Shown here: piece by piece, positions 7,794 to 15,200 of the stretch
Layout of the letters: each line of letters begins with the position of its first letter
How positions within the stretch are numbered: position 1 is the stretch's first letter
Position numbers and translations under genes: made by a program
Notes under the pieces: model-generated
Database searches by the model: none
Told to the model about the DNA's origin: nothing
Seen by the model: only the letters and a program-made list of their open reading frames with translations
Assembly (NCBI GenBank): GCA_022562335.1
Contig: JADFPM010000017.1
Coordinates: 1 to 18,676, forward strand
Source of the DNA: Chloroflexota bacterium
GTDB lineage: Bacteria; Chloroflexota; Dehalococcoidia; Lucifugimonadales; UBA3495
Length of the DNA stretch: 18,676 nucleotides
Direction of reading: 5' to 3'

Positions 7794-8204
7794 TTGGTAG
7801 AGGCAACCACAGATCAGCAATATTATTACGGCACCGGCAAAAGAAAGACATCCATCGCCAAGGTGAGGCTGTACCTGGACGATGGCGGTCCCGTCCTGAT
7901 CAACAACAAGCCGCTGGACGAGTATATCCACTGGAAACCCTGGGAAGACGAGATCCTTGAGCCATTCAAGGTCAGCGACACCGTCAACCGGTTCCGCGTG
8001 GTGGTAAAAGTGATGGGTGGAGGTCTCCACTCCCAGGCCCATGCCATCCGCCACGGGATAACCCGCGCCCTGGTGGTTTACGATGAGGATTTCAAATCTG
8101 GGCTGAGACGGGCAGGCTTTATCACCAGAGACGCCCGCATCAAAGAAAGCAAGAAGTATGGCCTGAAGCGGGCCCGCCGGGCACCCCAATACACCAAACG
8201 CTAG
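7794..8204 (+). CDS. rpsI: 30S ribosomal protein S9
   Basis: S9 lies in the 30S head, and its C-terminal tail reaches the P-site tRNA. The 136-residue product has YYYGTGKRKTSIAKVRL near 10-26, VVVKVMGGGLHSQAHAIRHGI, and the invariant basic C-terminus with RAPQYTKR. The start is TTG at 7794; AGGGTAGG lies about eight bases upstream, and no ATG or GTG exists before the conserved YGTGKRK. It is the last gene of the ribosomal run and is followed by a strong terminator. Confidence 0.96.
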   Translation: MVEATTDQQYYYGTGKRKTSIAKVRLYLDDGGPVLINNKPLDEYIHWKPWEDEILEPFKVSDTVNRFRVVVKVMGGGLHSQAHAIRHGITRALVVYDEDFKSGLRRAGFITRDARIKESKKYGLKRARRAPQYTKR

Positions 8205-8234
8205 CTAGGCCTGGCCCATAGCGCCGACGAATGC

Positions 8235-8266
8235 GAACCCCCGCTTACGCGGGGGTTCTCTGTTTT
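8235..8266 (+). terminator. Intrinsic terminator of the ribosomal cluster
   Basis: GAACCCCCGC (8235-8244) and GCGGGGGTTC (8249-8258) form a perfect 10-bp GC-rich stem with a TTAC loop, followed by TCTGTTTT. The U-rich side lies only on the + strand, so it ends the rpsI transcript. The T tract runs into the stop codon of the convergent phosphohexomutase gene. On the - strand the hairpin has no U tract and would be a weaker terminator. Confidence 0.93.
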
Positions 8267-9731
8267 ACACTCCCAGGTACTCTTGGGCGGCGTCCAAAAG
8301 GGCGGTCAATTGCTCGGGGCTTCCGGCCTCGGCATAGATCCGCAGAAGAGGCTCGGTTCCGGAAAACCGGGAGGCCAGCCAGGCGTTTTCGAATCTCAAC
8401 CGCCTTCCATCGATCTGGTCGGAACCGGTCACGGGCATGCCGGCCAGCTGGTCCAGCCCCTCGTCCGCCAGCAATCCCTCTATCCGCTGCCGGTCGTCTG
8501 GGTTGAATTCCACGTCACGGCGGTGGTAGTAATGCGGGCCCACCAGGTCAAACAGGTGGTCCACCAGTTGGGATGGAGTGCGTCCGGTGCGGGCCATATA
8601 TTCCAAGAAGAGCAGGCCGCTTAGGATTCCGTCCCGCTCCGGAATGTGGCCTTGAAAAGCGAACCCTCCGCTTTCCTCGCCCCCGATAAGGGCATCCACA
8701 CTGGTCATCTGTGGACCGATATACTTGAAACCCACCTTCATTTCGTGGACCTCCACGCCGAACATCTCTCCCAGTTTGTTCAGCATCATAGACGAGGTCA
8801 CGCCCTTGACCACCGGACCCCGCCGGCCTTTCTCTTGCAGCAGGTAAAGGGCTAACAGGGTGAAAACCTCCAGGGTGGTGATGAACCTTCCATTTTCGTC
8901 CACCACGCCCAGCCGGTCGGCATCCCCGTCCAGGGCCAGGCCCACCGATGACCGGTCATCTTGAACGCGTTGCATCAACTGGGGCAGATTTTGGGCGATG
9001 GGCTCGGGTTGGGCTATGCCGGGGAATGCCGGGTTGACTTCGGAGTGCAACTCCTGAATCTGAGTGGCTCCACCGGACAGAAGCCTGGTGATATAACCGG
9101 CGCCGGCGCCGAACATGACATCGACCAACAAGCTCATCCCTGCTTTCCGGATCGACTCCACGTCAACCAGCGTCCCGATGCGTTCCAGGTAAGGTGGGTC
9201 TGGATCGAAAACCGTGACCAGACCCTGGGCCTCGGCCTGGTCCAGGGGAATAGAGCGGGCTGCGCCCGCCGCGGCGATAGCAGCCTCCAGTTGATCGGTG
9301 ATCTCCTGGGTGGCGCTGCCTGCGTAACTGGGCTTGAATTTGAAGCCGTTCCACAGTGCTGGGTTGTGGCTGGCGGTGATTATGGCTGCCCCCGCCGCCT
9401 GCCGGTGGAGAACGTTGTAGGTGATCACCGGCGTGGGAGCGAATTTAGCGGCCAGGTAGACCTTTATGCCATTGCCGGCGCAGACCGAGGCCACCGTCTC
9501 GGCGAACTGCTTGGAGAGGAAGCGGGTATCGTAACCCACTACCAGGCCCTGTTCTTCTATGCCCTGGTTTTTCAGGTAGTCCGCCACACCCTGAGCGCAG
9601 CGCGACACATTGGCGAAGGTGAAGTCTTCGGCGATCCGCCCCCGCCAACCATCCGTGCCGAAACGAATGACCGATTCTAAGATAGGCCGGCCTCCGATCT
9701 CAAGATTGCCGCCTTGTCCGTCTTCTCCCAA
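8265..9731 (-). CDS. Phosphoglucomutase/phosphomannomutase family enzyme
   Basis: This is an alpha-D-phosphohexomutase, which moves phosphate between C1 and C6 of a hexose phosphate. Landmarks are FGTDGWRG near 24-31, the phosphoserine loop TASHNP with Ser121, the metal loop Asp268-Gly-Asp270-Ala-Asp272-Arg, the sugar loop GEESGG at 351-356, and the phosphate loop RFSGTEP from Arg455. Substrate preference (glucose, mannose or glucosamine) cannot be fixed. The TTG at 9731 is the only standard start ahead of FGTDGWRG. It has no Shine-Dalgarno and overlaps the metK end by 55 bases. A perfect GGAGG at 9691-9695 sits seven bases before an ATC codon (9681-9683), so a rare ATC start giving 472 residues is possible. 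It is the last gene of the SAM unit. Confidence 0.93.
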   Translation of the reverse strand: MGEDGQGGNLEIGGRPILESVIRFGTDGWRGRIAEDFTFANVSRCAQGVADYLKNQGIEEQGLVVGYDTRFLSKQFAETVASVCAGNGIKVYLAAKFAPTPVITYNVLHRQAAGAAIITASHNPALWNGFKFKPSYAGSATQEITDQLEAAIAAAGAARSIPLDQAEAQGLVTVFDPDPPYLERIGTLVDVESIRKAGMSLLVDVMFGAGAGYITRLLSGGATQIQELHSEVNPAFPGIAQPEPIAQNLPQLMQRVQDDRSSVGLALDGDADRLGVVDENGRFITTLEVFTLLALYLLQEKGRRGPVVKGVTSSMMLNKLGEMFGVEVHEMKVGFKYIGPQMTSVDALIGGEESGGFAFQGHIPERDGILSGLLFLEYMARTGRTPSQLVDHLFDLVGPHYYHRRDVEFNPDDRQRIEGLLADEGLDQLAGMPVTGSDQIDGRRLRFENAWLASRFSGTEPLLRIYAEAGSPEQLTALLDAAQEYLGV

Positions 9732-10891
9732 GGCAGGTTGATGTCGTCGCGCCCGAAGTGGCCGTAGGCGGCGGTCTGCTTATATATGGGACGGCGCAGA
9801 TCCAGGTCCTGGATGATGGCGGCTGGCCGCAGGTCAAAATGCTTGGCGATCAGGTCATGGATGATCTCGTTGTCTACGTGGTTGGTGTCGAATGTTTCCA
9901 CGGAAACCGAGATTGGATTCGCTATGCCAATGGCGTAAGACACGATGAGCTCGGCCCTGTCGGCCAAGCCGGCGGCCACTATGTTCTTGGCCACGTACCG
10001 GGCGGCGTAGGCGCCGGAACGGTCCACCTTGGTGGGGTCTTTGCCTGAGAAAGCGCCACCGCCATGGCGGGCGATACCGCCGTAGGTGTCTACCAATATC
10101 TTCCGGCCGGTCAAGCCGGAATCTCCCGCGGGGCCGCCGATGACGAACCGTCCGCTGGGATTGACGTAGATCTTGGTTTCGTCGTCTAAGAGGTCCGCGG
10201 GGATGATCTTTTTGATCACCTGTTCAGTTATGTCCCGGGTTATCTTTTCGTTGGAAACGTCCGGGCTATGCTGGGCGCTGATCACCACCGTGTGCACCCT
10301 ACGGGGAACCCCGTGGTGATATTCAACCGTGACTTGAGACTTTCCGTCGGGCCACAGATAGGGCAGGATCCCCTCCTTGCGCACCATGGCAAGCTGGCGC
10401 ACCAGCTTGTGGGATAGGTCCACCGTCAAGGGCATCAATTCCGGCGTTTCGTTGCAGGCAAAGCCCACCATCATGCCCTGGTCTCCGGCGCCGATGGTGT
10501 CGAGTTCCTCCGACGTGGCCTTATCTCCGCGCCGTTCCAAGGCGGTGCTCACGCCTTTACTTATGTCGGCGGATTGCTCTTGGATGCAAACACTGACTCC
10601 GCAACTTTTGGCGTCGATCCCATAATCTGAGTTGGTGTAGCCCGCGTTGCGCAGTGTCTCGCGGACCAGGCCGGGTACGTCGACGTAGGAACTTGTGGTG
10701 ATCTCACCCATGACCATCACCAGCCCGTTGGTGACGGCCGTTTCGCAGGCCACGCGGCCGGTGGGATCGTTGGCAAGGACCGCGTCCAACACCGCGTCGG
10801 AGATCTGGTCGCACAGTTTGTCGGGGTGGCCTTCGGTCACCGATTCGGAGGTCATCAGGTATTTGGGCGACTCGTTGAACAACAGTGGCAT
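9677..10891 (-). CDS. metK: S-adenosylmethionine synthetase
   Basis: MetK makes SAM from methionine and ATP with release of phosphate and pyrophosphate. The 404-residue product has the N-terminal TSESVTEGHPDKLCDQISDA at about 14-33, the GAGDQG signature (GAGDQGMMVGFACNET), and the glycine-rich loop GGGAFSGKDPTKVDRSGAY. The C-terminal segment includes YGHFGRD and LPWEKTDKA. Length is typical. AGGAG lies six bases before the ATG, and the gap to the upstream ahcY stop is 51 bases, so the two are probably cotranscribed. It sits downstream of a SAM-I riboswitch, a fitting target because its product is the ligand. Confidence 0.97.
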   Translation of the reverse strand: MPLLFNESPKYLMTSESVTEGHPDKLCDQISDAVLDAVLANDPTGRVACETAVTNGLVMVMGEITTSSYVDVPGLVRETLRNAGYTNSDYGIDAKSCGVSVCIQEQSADISKGVSTALERRGDKATSEELDTIGAGDQGMMVGFACNETPELMPLTVDLSHKLVRQLAMVRKEGILPYLWPDGKSQVTVEYHHGVPRRVHTVVISAQHSPDVSNEKITRDITEQVIKKIIPADLLDDETKIYVNPSGRFVIGGPAGDSGLTGRKILVDTYGGIARHGGGAFSGKDPTKVDRSGAYAARYVAKNIVAAGLADRAELIVSYAIGIANPISVSVETFDTNHVDNEIIHDLIAKHFDLRPAAIIQDLDLRRPIYKQTAAYGHFGRDDINLPWEKTDKAAILRSEAGLS

Positions 10892-10942
10892 GTGGTTACT
10901 CCTGTCTTAATAACATGAGATATTTTCTGTGTTTAAGATTGG

Positions 10943-12214
10943 TCAGGTGCCCTCTTCCCAGGAATTCAGGTAGCGGTCTTGCTCTTCGGTCAACGTATCG
11001 ATATTGATTCCCATGCTTTCGAGCTTTAACCGGCCCACCTCGGCGTCGGTATCTTTGGGGACATCGTATACGCCGGGGGTCAATTTGCCTTTGTTTTTGA
11101 CCACGTACTCTACGCCCAGGGCCTGGTTGGCAAAGCTCATGTCCATCACCGCCGATGGGTGCCCTTCGGCGGCCGCCAGGTTGATCAGCCGGCCCTCGGC
11201 CAGCAGGTACAGCTTGCGGCCATCCAGCATCTTATATTCCTGAACAAATTCCCGCGCTTCACGGGTTTCCGAGGACATCTCTTCCAGGTGAGGTATATCG
11301 ATCTCGACGTTAAAATGCCCGCTGTTGGCCATGATCGCGCCGTCGCGCATCGCGTCGATTTGCTCCCGCCCGATGGCGTGGATGCAACCGGTGGCCGTGA
11401 TGAACACATCTCCTTCGCGAGCTGCTTCTATCCCAGCCATGACGGAGAACCCGTCCATGACCGCCTCCAGCGCCCGTACCGGGTTGATCTCGGTGACTAT
11501 CACATTGGCCCCCATTCCCCTGGCACGGGAAGCTATGCCACGGCCGCACCAGCCGTAGCCGACCACCACCACCTTCGCTCCGGCCCAAAGAAGGTTGGTG
11601 GCCCTGGTGATGCCGTCCAGAGTGCTTTGCCCGGTGCCGTAGCGGTTGTCGAAAAAGTGTTTGGTTTCCGCTTCGTTGACCGCGATGATTGGAAATAGAA
11701 GTTTGTTTGCCTTGGCCATGGCGGTAAGACGTATCACTCCGGTGGTGGTCTCTTCGGTGCCGCCGATGACATCTTTGATCAATTCCGGCCGGTCCCTGTG
11801 AATGGCCGTCACCAGGTCGGCGCCGTCATCCATGGTCACCTGGGGCTTATGGTCCAAAACCGTTTTGATATGGCTGTAATAGGTGGCGTCGTCCTCCCCT
11901 TTGATGGAGTAGGTGGGGATCCCATATTCCTGTATCAGGGCGGCGGCAACGTCGTCTTGCGTGCTCAGCGGGTTGCTGGCGCACATGACCAAGTCAGCTC
12001 CGGCGGCCTTCAGCGCGATGGCCAGGTTAGCCGTCTCCGTGGTGATGTGAAGGCAACCCGCCATTCGAATCCCTTCCAGGGGCTTTTCTTGGGTGAACCG
12101 TCTTTTGATGATCTCGATCACCGGCATTTCCCTGGCGGCCCACTCGATCCGTTTTATTCCCTCTGCTGCCAAAGACAGGTCTTTGACGTGCCCGTTGGCC
12201 TGTGGTGTAGACAA
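10943..12214 (-). CDS. ahcY: S-adenosylhomocysteine hydrolase
   Basis: AhcY splits S-adenosylhomocysteine into homocysteine and adenosine with bound NAD, removing a strong inhibitor of methyltransferases. Visible features are HITTETANLAIAL near 56-68, the active-site segment with Lys185, Asp189 and Asn190 (ETKHFFDNRYG), the NAD loop GYGWCGRG from Gly219, and SGHFNVEID. At 423 residues it is the shorter form, lacking the internal insertion seen in many 465-495 residue homologues. It starts with TTG at 12214 behind AGGAG at a seven-base spacing. It ends in TGA, one of only two TGA stops in the window. Its neighbour metK completes the methyl cycle. Confidence 0.96.
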   Translation of the reverse strand: MSTPQANGHVKDLSLAAEGIKRIEWAAREMPVIEIIKRRFTQEKPLEGIRMAGCLHITTETANLAIALKAAGADLVMCASNPLSTQDDVAAALIQEYGIPTYSIKGEDDATYYSHIKTVLDHKPQVTMDDGADLVTAIHRDRPELIKDVIGGTEETTTGVIRLTAMAKANKLLFPIIAVNEAETKHFFDNRYGTGQSTLDGITRATNLLWAGAKVVVVGYGWCGRGIASRARGMGANVIVTEINPVRALEAVMDGFSVMAGIEAAREGDVFITATGCIHAIGREQIDAMRDGAIMANSGHFNVEIDIPHLEEMSSETREAREFVQEYKMLDGRKLYLLAEGRLINLAAAEGHPSAVMDMSFANQALGVEYVVKNKGKLTPGVYDVPKDTDAEVGRLKLESMGINIDTLTEEQDRYLNSWEEGT

Positions 12215-12264
12215 TGGTTCTCTCCTTTTCCTTTCTACTCGGTATCTATTTATCGGGTTTTTAT

Positions 12265-12328
12265 GGCGAACCGGTGCGAGTCAGGCCGCGCCTGTCCAGC
12301 ATCATTGGACCGATCATGTTGGTTCGCC
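12265..12328 (-). ncRNA. Structured RNA candidate in the ahcY leader
   Basis: A perfect 8-bp inverted repeat, GGCGAACC (12265-12272) and GGTTCGCC (12321-12328), encloses two further hairpins. One is CAGGC/GCCTG (12282-12286 and 12290-12294); the other is TCCA/TGGA (12295-12298 and 12306-12309). The fold is that of a three-way junction about 50 bases upstream of the ahcY start. It does not match the SAH riboswitch or SAM riboswitch cores as I recall them, and no U tract follows on either strand. It may be a cis-regulatory RNA, an RNA-processing site or a dispersed repeat. The surrounding 135-base gap holds no gene that I can support. Confidence 0.4.
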
Positions 12329-12349
12329 CGACGTTGGCCCAGAATCCGT

Positions 12350-12709
12350 TTAGGGGTCGTTCCCATATGAGGTGGGATGGTTGCCTTGGATCCAGAGCGG
12401 AGTACCGTCTTCTATGTTGTACAGGTTTTCCGAATCGTAACCCATGGCGGAGGCCATCTCGCAAGCCAACCCACTGCGGACTCCTGCGGCGCAAATGAAA
12501 AGGATCTTTTTATCCTGGGGGACTTCGTCCATGCGGTCGGCCAGATCGTCGATGGGCACGTGGATCGCGCCCGTGACGTGACCCGTGACCCATTCGTCAT
12601 CCCGGCGCACATCCACCACCACCGTGTTTTCCCGGTCTGCATCCAGGATGGTCCGGGCCTCGTTGGAATCTACCCTGTAGTATGGCTCGCCGGGGTCTTG
12701 TCTAGGCAT
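12350..12709 (-). CDS. Single-domain rhodanese-like sulfurtransferase
   Basis: The 119-residue product is one rhodanese domain. It has VVVDVRRDDEWVTGHVTGAIHVP near 30-52 (the D-V-R and G-H-I-x-G-A elements) and the active loop CAAGVRS with Cys73 as the persulfide-carrying residue. The CxxGxRS loop is of the thiosulfate sulfurtransferase/GlpE/PspE kind; the physiological donor and acceptor are unknown. It has no signal peptide, so it is cytoplasmic. GGAGG lies seven bases before the ATG, a near-ideal site. It sits 33 bases after mtnP inside the SAM unit, which suggests a role near sulfur-amino-acid metabolism, but that is inference from position. Confidence 0.9.
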   Translation of the reverse strand: MPRQDPGEPYYRVDSNEARTILDADRENTVVVDVRRDDEWVTGHVTGAIHVPIDDLADRMDEVPQDKKILFICAAGVRSGLACEMASAMGYDSENLYNIEDGTPLWIQGNHPTSYGNDP

Positions 12710-12742
12710 ATCAAAGCCTCCTGATATTTGAACCCAAAAGGT

Positions 12743-13612
12743 TTATGTCAAGTAACGGCCCACCAGCGGGCCGAGCCTGCGTTTGGCCTCCTCGGGGACG
12801 CCCTCCCGAGCGGTGATGATGGCATCTTTCAACGCGGTGTTGCACGGGCAATCCCGCGGCCCGTCCAGCTTGGGAACCAGCGCCCGCAACAAATCCTTTG
12901 AGGCGGCCACGTTTTTCATTAGGTTTTGGATCACCATGTCCACGGTAACGGTTTCCGCCCCCTGGCGCCAACAATCGTAATCGGTGACCCACGCCATGGT
13001 CGTATAGCAAATCTCGGCTTCCCGTGCCAGCTTGGCTTCGGGAAGGGCGGTCATGCCGATGATATCGGCGCCCCAAGACCGGTACATGAACGACTCGGCT
13101 TTGGTAGAGAAGGCAGGACCTTCCATCACCACCATAGTGCCTCCGGGATGGACGTTAAGGTCCATCTCTTGGGCGGCGTGGTGCAAAGAGTGGCTGGCAT
13201 CCGGGCAAAAAGGCTCGGCGAACCCTACGTGCACCACCATGTCCTGGTCGTAAAATGTGTTGTCGCGCTGCCTGGTCCGGTCGATGAGTTGGCTGGGTAT
13301 CACCAGGTCCAAGGGGGCAAACTCCTCTTTGAGACTTCCCACGGCGCTGACCGAGATTATCCGTTCCACCCCCAGGGTTTTCAACGCGAATATGTTCGCC
13401 CTGGCGGGGATGTGGGTAGGGTTGAAGCGGTGCCCCCGGCCGTGGCGGGGGAGGAAGGCGACGGGGACCTCTTCCAACAGACCCAGGACGATGGCGTCGC
13501 TGGGCTTGCCAAAGGGGGTGTCCACCTCGATGAACTGGACGTTGGACATCCCTTCCATCTCGTACAGCCCGCTTCCCCCGATCACACCTATTGCAGCTTG
13601 TTTAGTCGCCAT
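12743..13612 (-). CDS. mtnP: 5'-methylthioadenosine phosphorylase
   Basis: MtnP cleaves methylthioadenosine with phosphate to adenine and 5-methylthioribose-1-phosphate, the first salvage step. The product is 289 residues. It shows GVIGGSGLYEM near 9-20, the phosphate-binding PRHGRGH at 55-61, HIPARANIFALK, the nucleoside site MEGPAFSTKAES at 163-174, Met187-Thr188, and VTDYDCW at 209-215 with the base-binding Asp211 and Asp213. The Asp-containing loop is shared by MTA phosphorylases, in contrast to guanine-specific PNPs. Finding mtnA directly upstream supports MTA as substrate. The Shine-Dalgarno before the ATG is weak. Confidence 0.94.
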   Translation of the reverse strand: MATKQAAIGVIGGSGLYEMEGMSNVQFIEVDTPFGKPSDAIVLGLLEEVPVAFLPRHGRGHRFNPTHIPARANIFALKTLGVERIISVSAVGSLKEEFAPLDLVIPSQLIDRTRQRDNTFYDQDMVVHVGFAEPFCPDASHSLHHAAQEMDLNVHPGGTMVVMEGPAFSTKAESFMYRSWGADIIGMTALPEAKLAREAEICYTTMAWVTDYDCWRQGAETVTVDMVIQNLMKNVAASKDLLRALVPKLDGPRDCPCNTALKDAIITAREGVPEEAKRRLGPLVGRYLT

Positions 13613-13653
13613 GGCCAGGTGTCTTTCTCTCTCGAATCATCTTGATTACCGGG

Positions 13654-13678
13654 CGCCGGAAAAATGGGATGGCCGGCG
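13654..13678 (-). other. Hairpin between mtnA and mtnP
   Basis: CGCCGG (13654-13659) and CCGGCG (13673-13678) form a 6-bp GC stem with a 13-base loop in the 73-base gap between mtnA and mtnP. No U tract follows on the - strand, so it is not a standard terminator. It could stabilise or process the polycistronic RNA. Confidence 0.35.
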
Positions 13679-13685
13679 AGAACCA

Positions 13686-14753
13686 TTACGCATTCGCCGA
13701 TCCGACCGCCAACATCAGGCTTTCCTGATAGGGCGGCCGCGCCACGCCCATCTCAGTCACTATCCCGCTGATGTACCGGTTGGGCGTTACATCGAAGGAC
13801 GGGTTGACCGCTTCGATCCCCGGTGGCGCCGTGGGGATTCCCTGAAAATGGTACACCTCGTGGGATGGCCGTTCTTCGATCTCGATCTCATCTCCCGATG
13901 ACAGGCTTGCGTCGATGGTGCTGGTGGGGGCGGCTATGTAAAATGGCACCCCGTTCTCTTTGGCCAGCACCGCCAGGGTATAGGTCCCGATCTTGTTGGC
14001 GGTGTCGCCGTTGGCGGCGATACGGTCTGCGCCGGTGATGACACAGCTGATCTTGCCTTGGGACAGCAGCATGCCGGCCGCCGAATCCACCAAAAGGGTG
14101 GACGGTATCCCCAATTGCTGGAACTCCCAGGAGGTCAACCGGGCGCCCTGAAGCCAGGGCCGCGTCTCCGTGTTGTACACCTGGAACCGTTTGCCCGATT
14201 CCCAACCCGCCCGTATCACCCCTAATGCGGTTCCGAAACCGGCGGTGGCCAGCGCTCCCGTATTGCAGTGGGTGAGGACGGCTCCCCCGTCTGGCATCAG
14301 TTCCTGGCCGTGGCCACCCATCCTTCGGTTGATAGCTACGTCTTCCCGGTGAATCCGCTGGGCTTCCTGCAGGAGCCGCGCCCCCATCTGGGCGGTGGAA
14401 GTCACCGATTCAGCCAGATCGAGTTGTTTCTTGACCGCCCATCCCAGGTTGACGGCCGTCGGGCGGGCTGAAGCGATCTCCTCGGCTGCCTGCCTGAGTC
14501 GGGAAAGAAATTCGTCTCTGTCTTCGCCCTTTTCAACGGATCCGGAATTGGCGGTGATCTGGCCGGCCGCCAAGACCATGGCATAGGCGGCGGTGACACC
14601 GATGGCCGGGGCGCCCCTGACCCGCATCTGGCTGATCGCTTCCACGGCGTCCTGATAACGGCCGATCTCCACGGTCACCTGTTCCATAGGCAGCCGCGTC
14701 TGGTCGAGAAGCAACAGGGTCCCGTTGGACCAACGGATGGGTTCGATTTCCAT
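13686..14753 (-). CDS. mtnA: S-methyl-5-thioribose-1-phosphate isomerase
   Basis: MtnA turns methylthioribose-1-phosphate, the MtnP product, into methylthioribulose-1-phosphate. Landmarks are LDQTRLP near 16-22, RVRGAPAIG at 44-52, the catalytic Cys163 in THCNTGALAT, the catalytic Asp243 in TGADRIAANGDTANKIGTY, and APTSTID. These distinguish it from eIF2B-type relatives. I chose the ATG at 14753, giving MEIEPIRW and 355 residues, because it matches the usual family N-terminus and has GGA about seven bases upstream. The frame is open to another ATG at 14783, ten residues earlier, without a clear ribosome site. It is the first gene behind the SAM-I riboswitch. Later salvage genes (mtnB, mtnC, mtnD) are not in the window. 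Confidence 0.94.
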   Translation of the reverse strand: MEIEPIRWSNGTLLLLDQTRLPMEQVTVEIGRYQDAVEAISQMRVRGAPAIGVTAAYAMVLAAGQITANSGSVEKGEDRDEFLSRLRQAAEEIASARPTAVNLGWAVKKQLDLAESVTSTAQMGARLLQEAQRIHREDVAINRRMGGHGQELMPDGGAVLTHCNTGALATAGFGTALGVIRAGWESGKRFQVYNTETRPWLQGARLTSWEFQQLGIPSTLLVDSAAGMLLSQGKISCVITGADRIAANGDTANKIGTYTLAVLAKENGVPFYIAAPTSTIDASLSSGDEIEIEERPSHEVYHFQGIPTAPPGIEAVNPSFDVTPNRYISGIVTEMGVARPPYQESLMLAVGSANA

Positions 14754-14835
14754 TGCTTTATCCGTAGGATACCGGCGAGTCATTCACGCGAGTTCGCGGG
14801 TAAAATCCGTGATGTTCAACATGATTATAGGCAAG

Positions 14836-14862
14836 AAAAAAGCCTCTCACGGCAAAGAAGCT
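14836..14862 (-). terminator. Riboswitch-controlled intrinsic terminator
   Basis: On the - strand AGCTTC (14862-14857) pairs with GAGGCT (14846-14841) around a 10-base loop, and a run of T follows directly (14841-14836). It lies between the SAM-I aptamer and mtnA. An alternative pairing of GGGGCTT (from the 3' side of aptamer stem P1) with GAGCTTC (5' side of the terminator) would form an antiterminator. High SAM should therefore favour termination. The competing pairings are read by eye. Confidence 0.8.
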
Positions 14863-14875
14863 CTTAAATTCCAAG

Positions 14876-15011
14876 CCCCTCATCTTTCGCCATTACCAGG
14901 ATCACTGGTATAGACGCCGGAATTAGCACCGTCTCCCACGAGGTTTCACCACAGGCGGGACCGGTTGCTAGGCTTCGTCGGGCCGTCCCCTCCGCCGTTC
15001 TGTATAAAGGG
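14876..15011 (-). ncRNA. SAM-I (S-box) riboswitch aptamer
   Basis: The - strand carries the S-box core. It runs from CAGAACGGCGGAGGGG into ACGGCCCGACGAAGCC (core 14993-14971), then GCAACC (14968-14963), and finally GGTGCTAATTCC (14930-14919), the J3/4-P4 hallmark. Stem P1 forms between CCCTTTAT (15011-15004) and ATGAGGGG (14883-14876), with two wobble pairs. P4 includes TACCAG/CTGGTA. The aptamer lies about 120 bases ahead of mtnA and just upstream of an intrinsic terminator. Known S-box RNAs bind SAM and turn transcription off. The downstream genes mtnA, mtnP, ahcY and metK all handle SAM or its products. Confidence 0.95.
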
Positions 15012-15045
15012 TTACAGGGTCGCTATTCGATTGTTAACGCTAGTT

Positions 15046-15074
15046 ATGTTACTAATGGGCTCGTTGGCTGTCAA
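15046..15074 (-). promoter_or_regulatory. Sigma70-type promoter of the SAM unit
   Basis: On the - strand a perfect TTGACA (15074-15069) is followed by a 17-base spacer and TAACAT (15051-15046, four of six -10 matches). The predicted transcript would start near 15039, about 28 bases before riboswitch stem P1. That is the expected layout for a riboswitch-led operon. Confidence 0.8.
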
Positions 15075-15085
15075 GGTTGGGCAGA

Positions 15086-15115
15086 TTGACAGATGTTCGC
15101 CCGCGCCAACATAAT
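15086..15115 (+). promoter_or_regulatory. Sigma70-type promoter of the selenoprotein gene
   Basis: TTGACA (15086-15091) is followed by an 18-base spacer and CATAAT (15110-15115, five of six matches to TATAAT). Transcription would start near 15122. It fires away from the SAM-unit promoter, and the two -35 boxes form the inverted repeat CTGTCAA-N11-TTGACAG (15068-15092), which could be an operator. The promoter lies over the ATG at 15093, which rules out that codon as the start of the downstream gene. Confidence 0.75.
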
Positions 15116-15200
15116 TGTGGCCAGGAACGTTGTTAGGTGGCTTCTGATTTCCCCCGCTGATTTGCCTGGGATGAATCAAGATTTGCCGCGGCGGTGCGAT

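Noticed and set aside
8961..9680. 239-codon + strand ORF opposite the phosphohexomutase
   Set aside because: It is a shadow of a gene with all catalytic motifs on the other strand and has no recognisable domain.
12265..12328. Known SAH riboswitch or tRNA gene at this site
   Set aside because: The core bases of the SAH element as I recall them are missing, and there is no anticodon arm or T-arm layout. It is listed only as an unassigned structured RNA.
12926..13645. 239-codon + strand ORF opposite mtnP
   Set aside because: It is antisense to a gene with complete MTA phosphorylase motifs and has no domain of its own.
15093..15200. N-terminal extension of the selenoprotein from ATG 15093
   Set aside because: The segment overlaps the -10 region of a strong promoter (CATAAT at 15110-15115), so the transcript would not include that ATG, and the residues do not look like the family.
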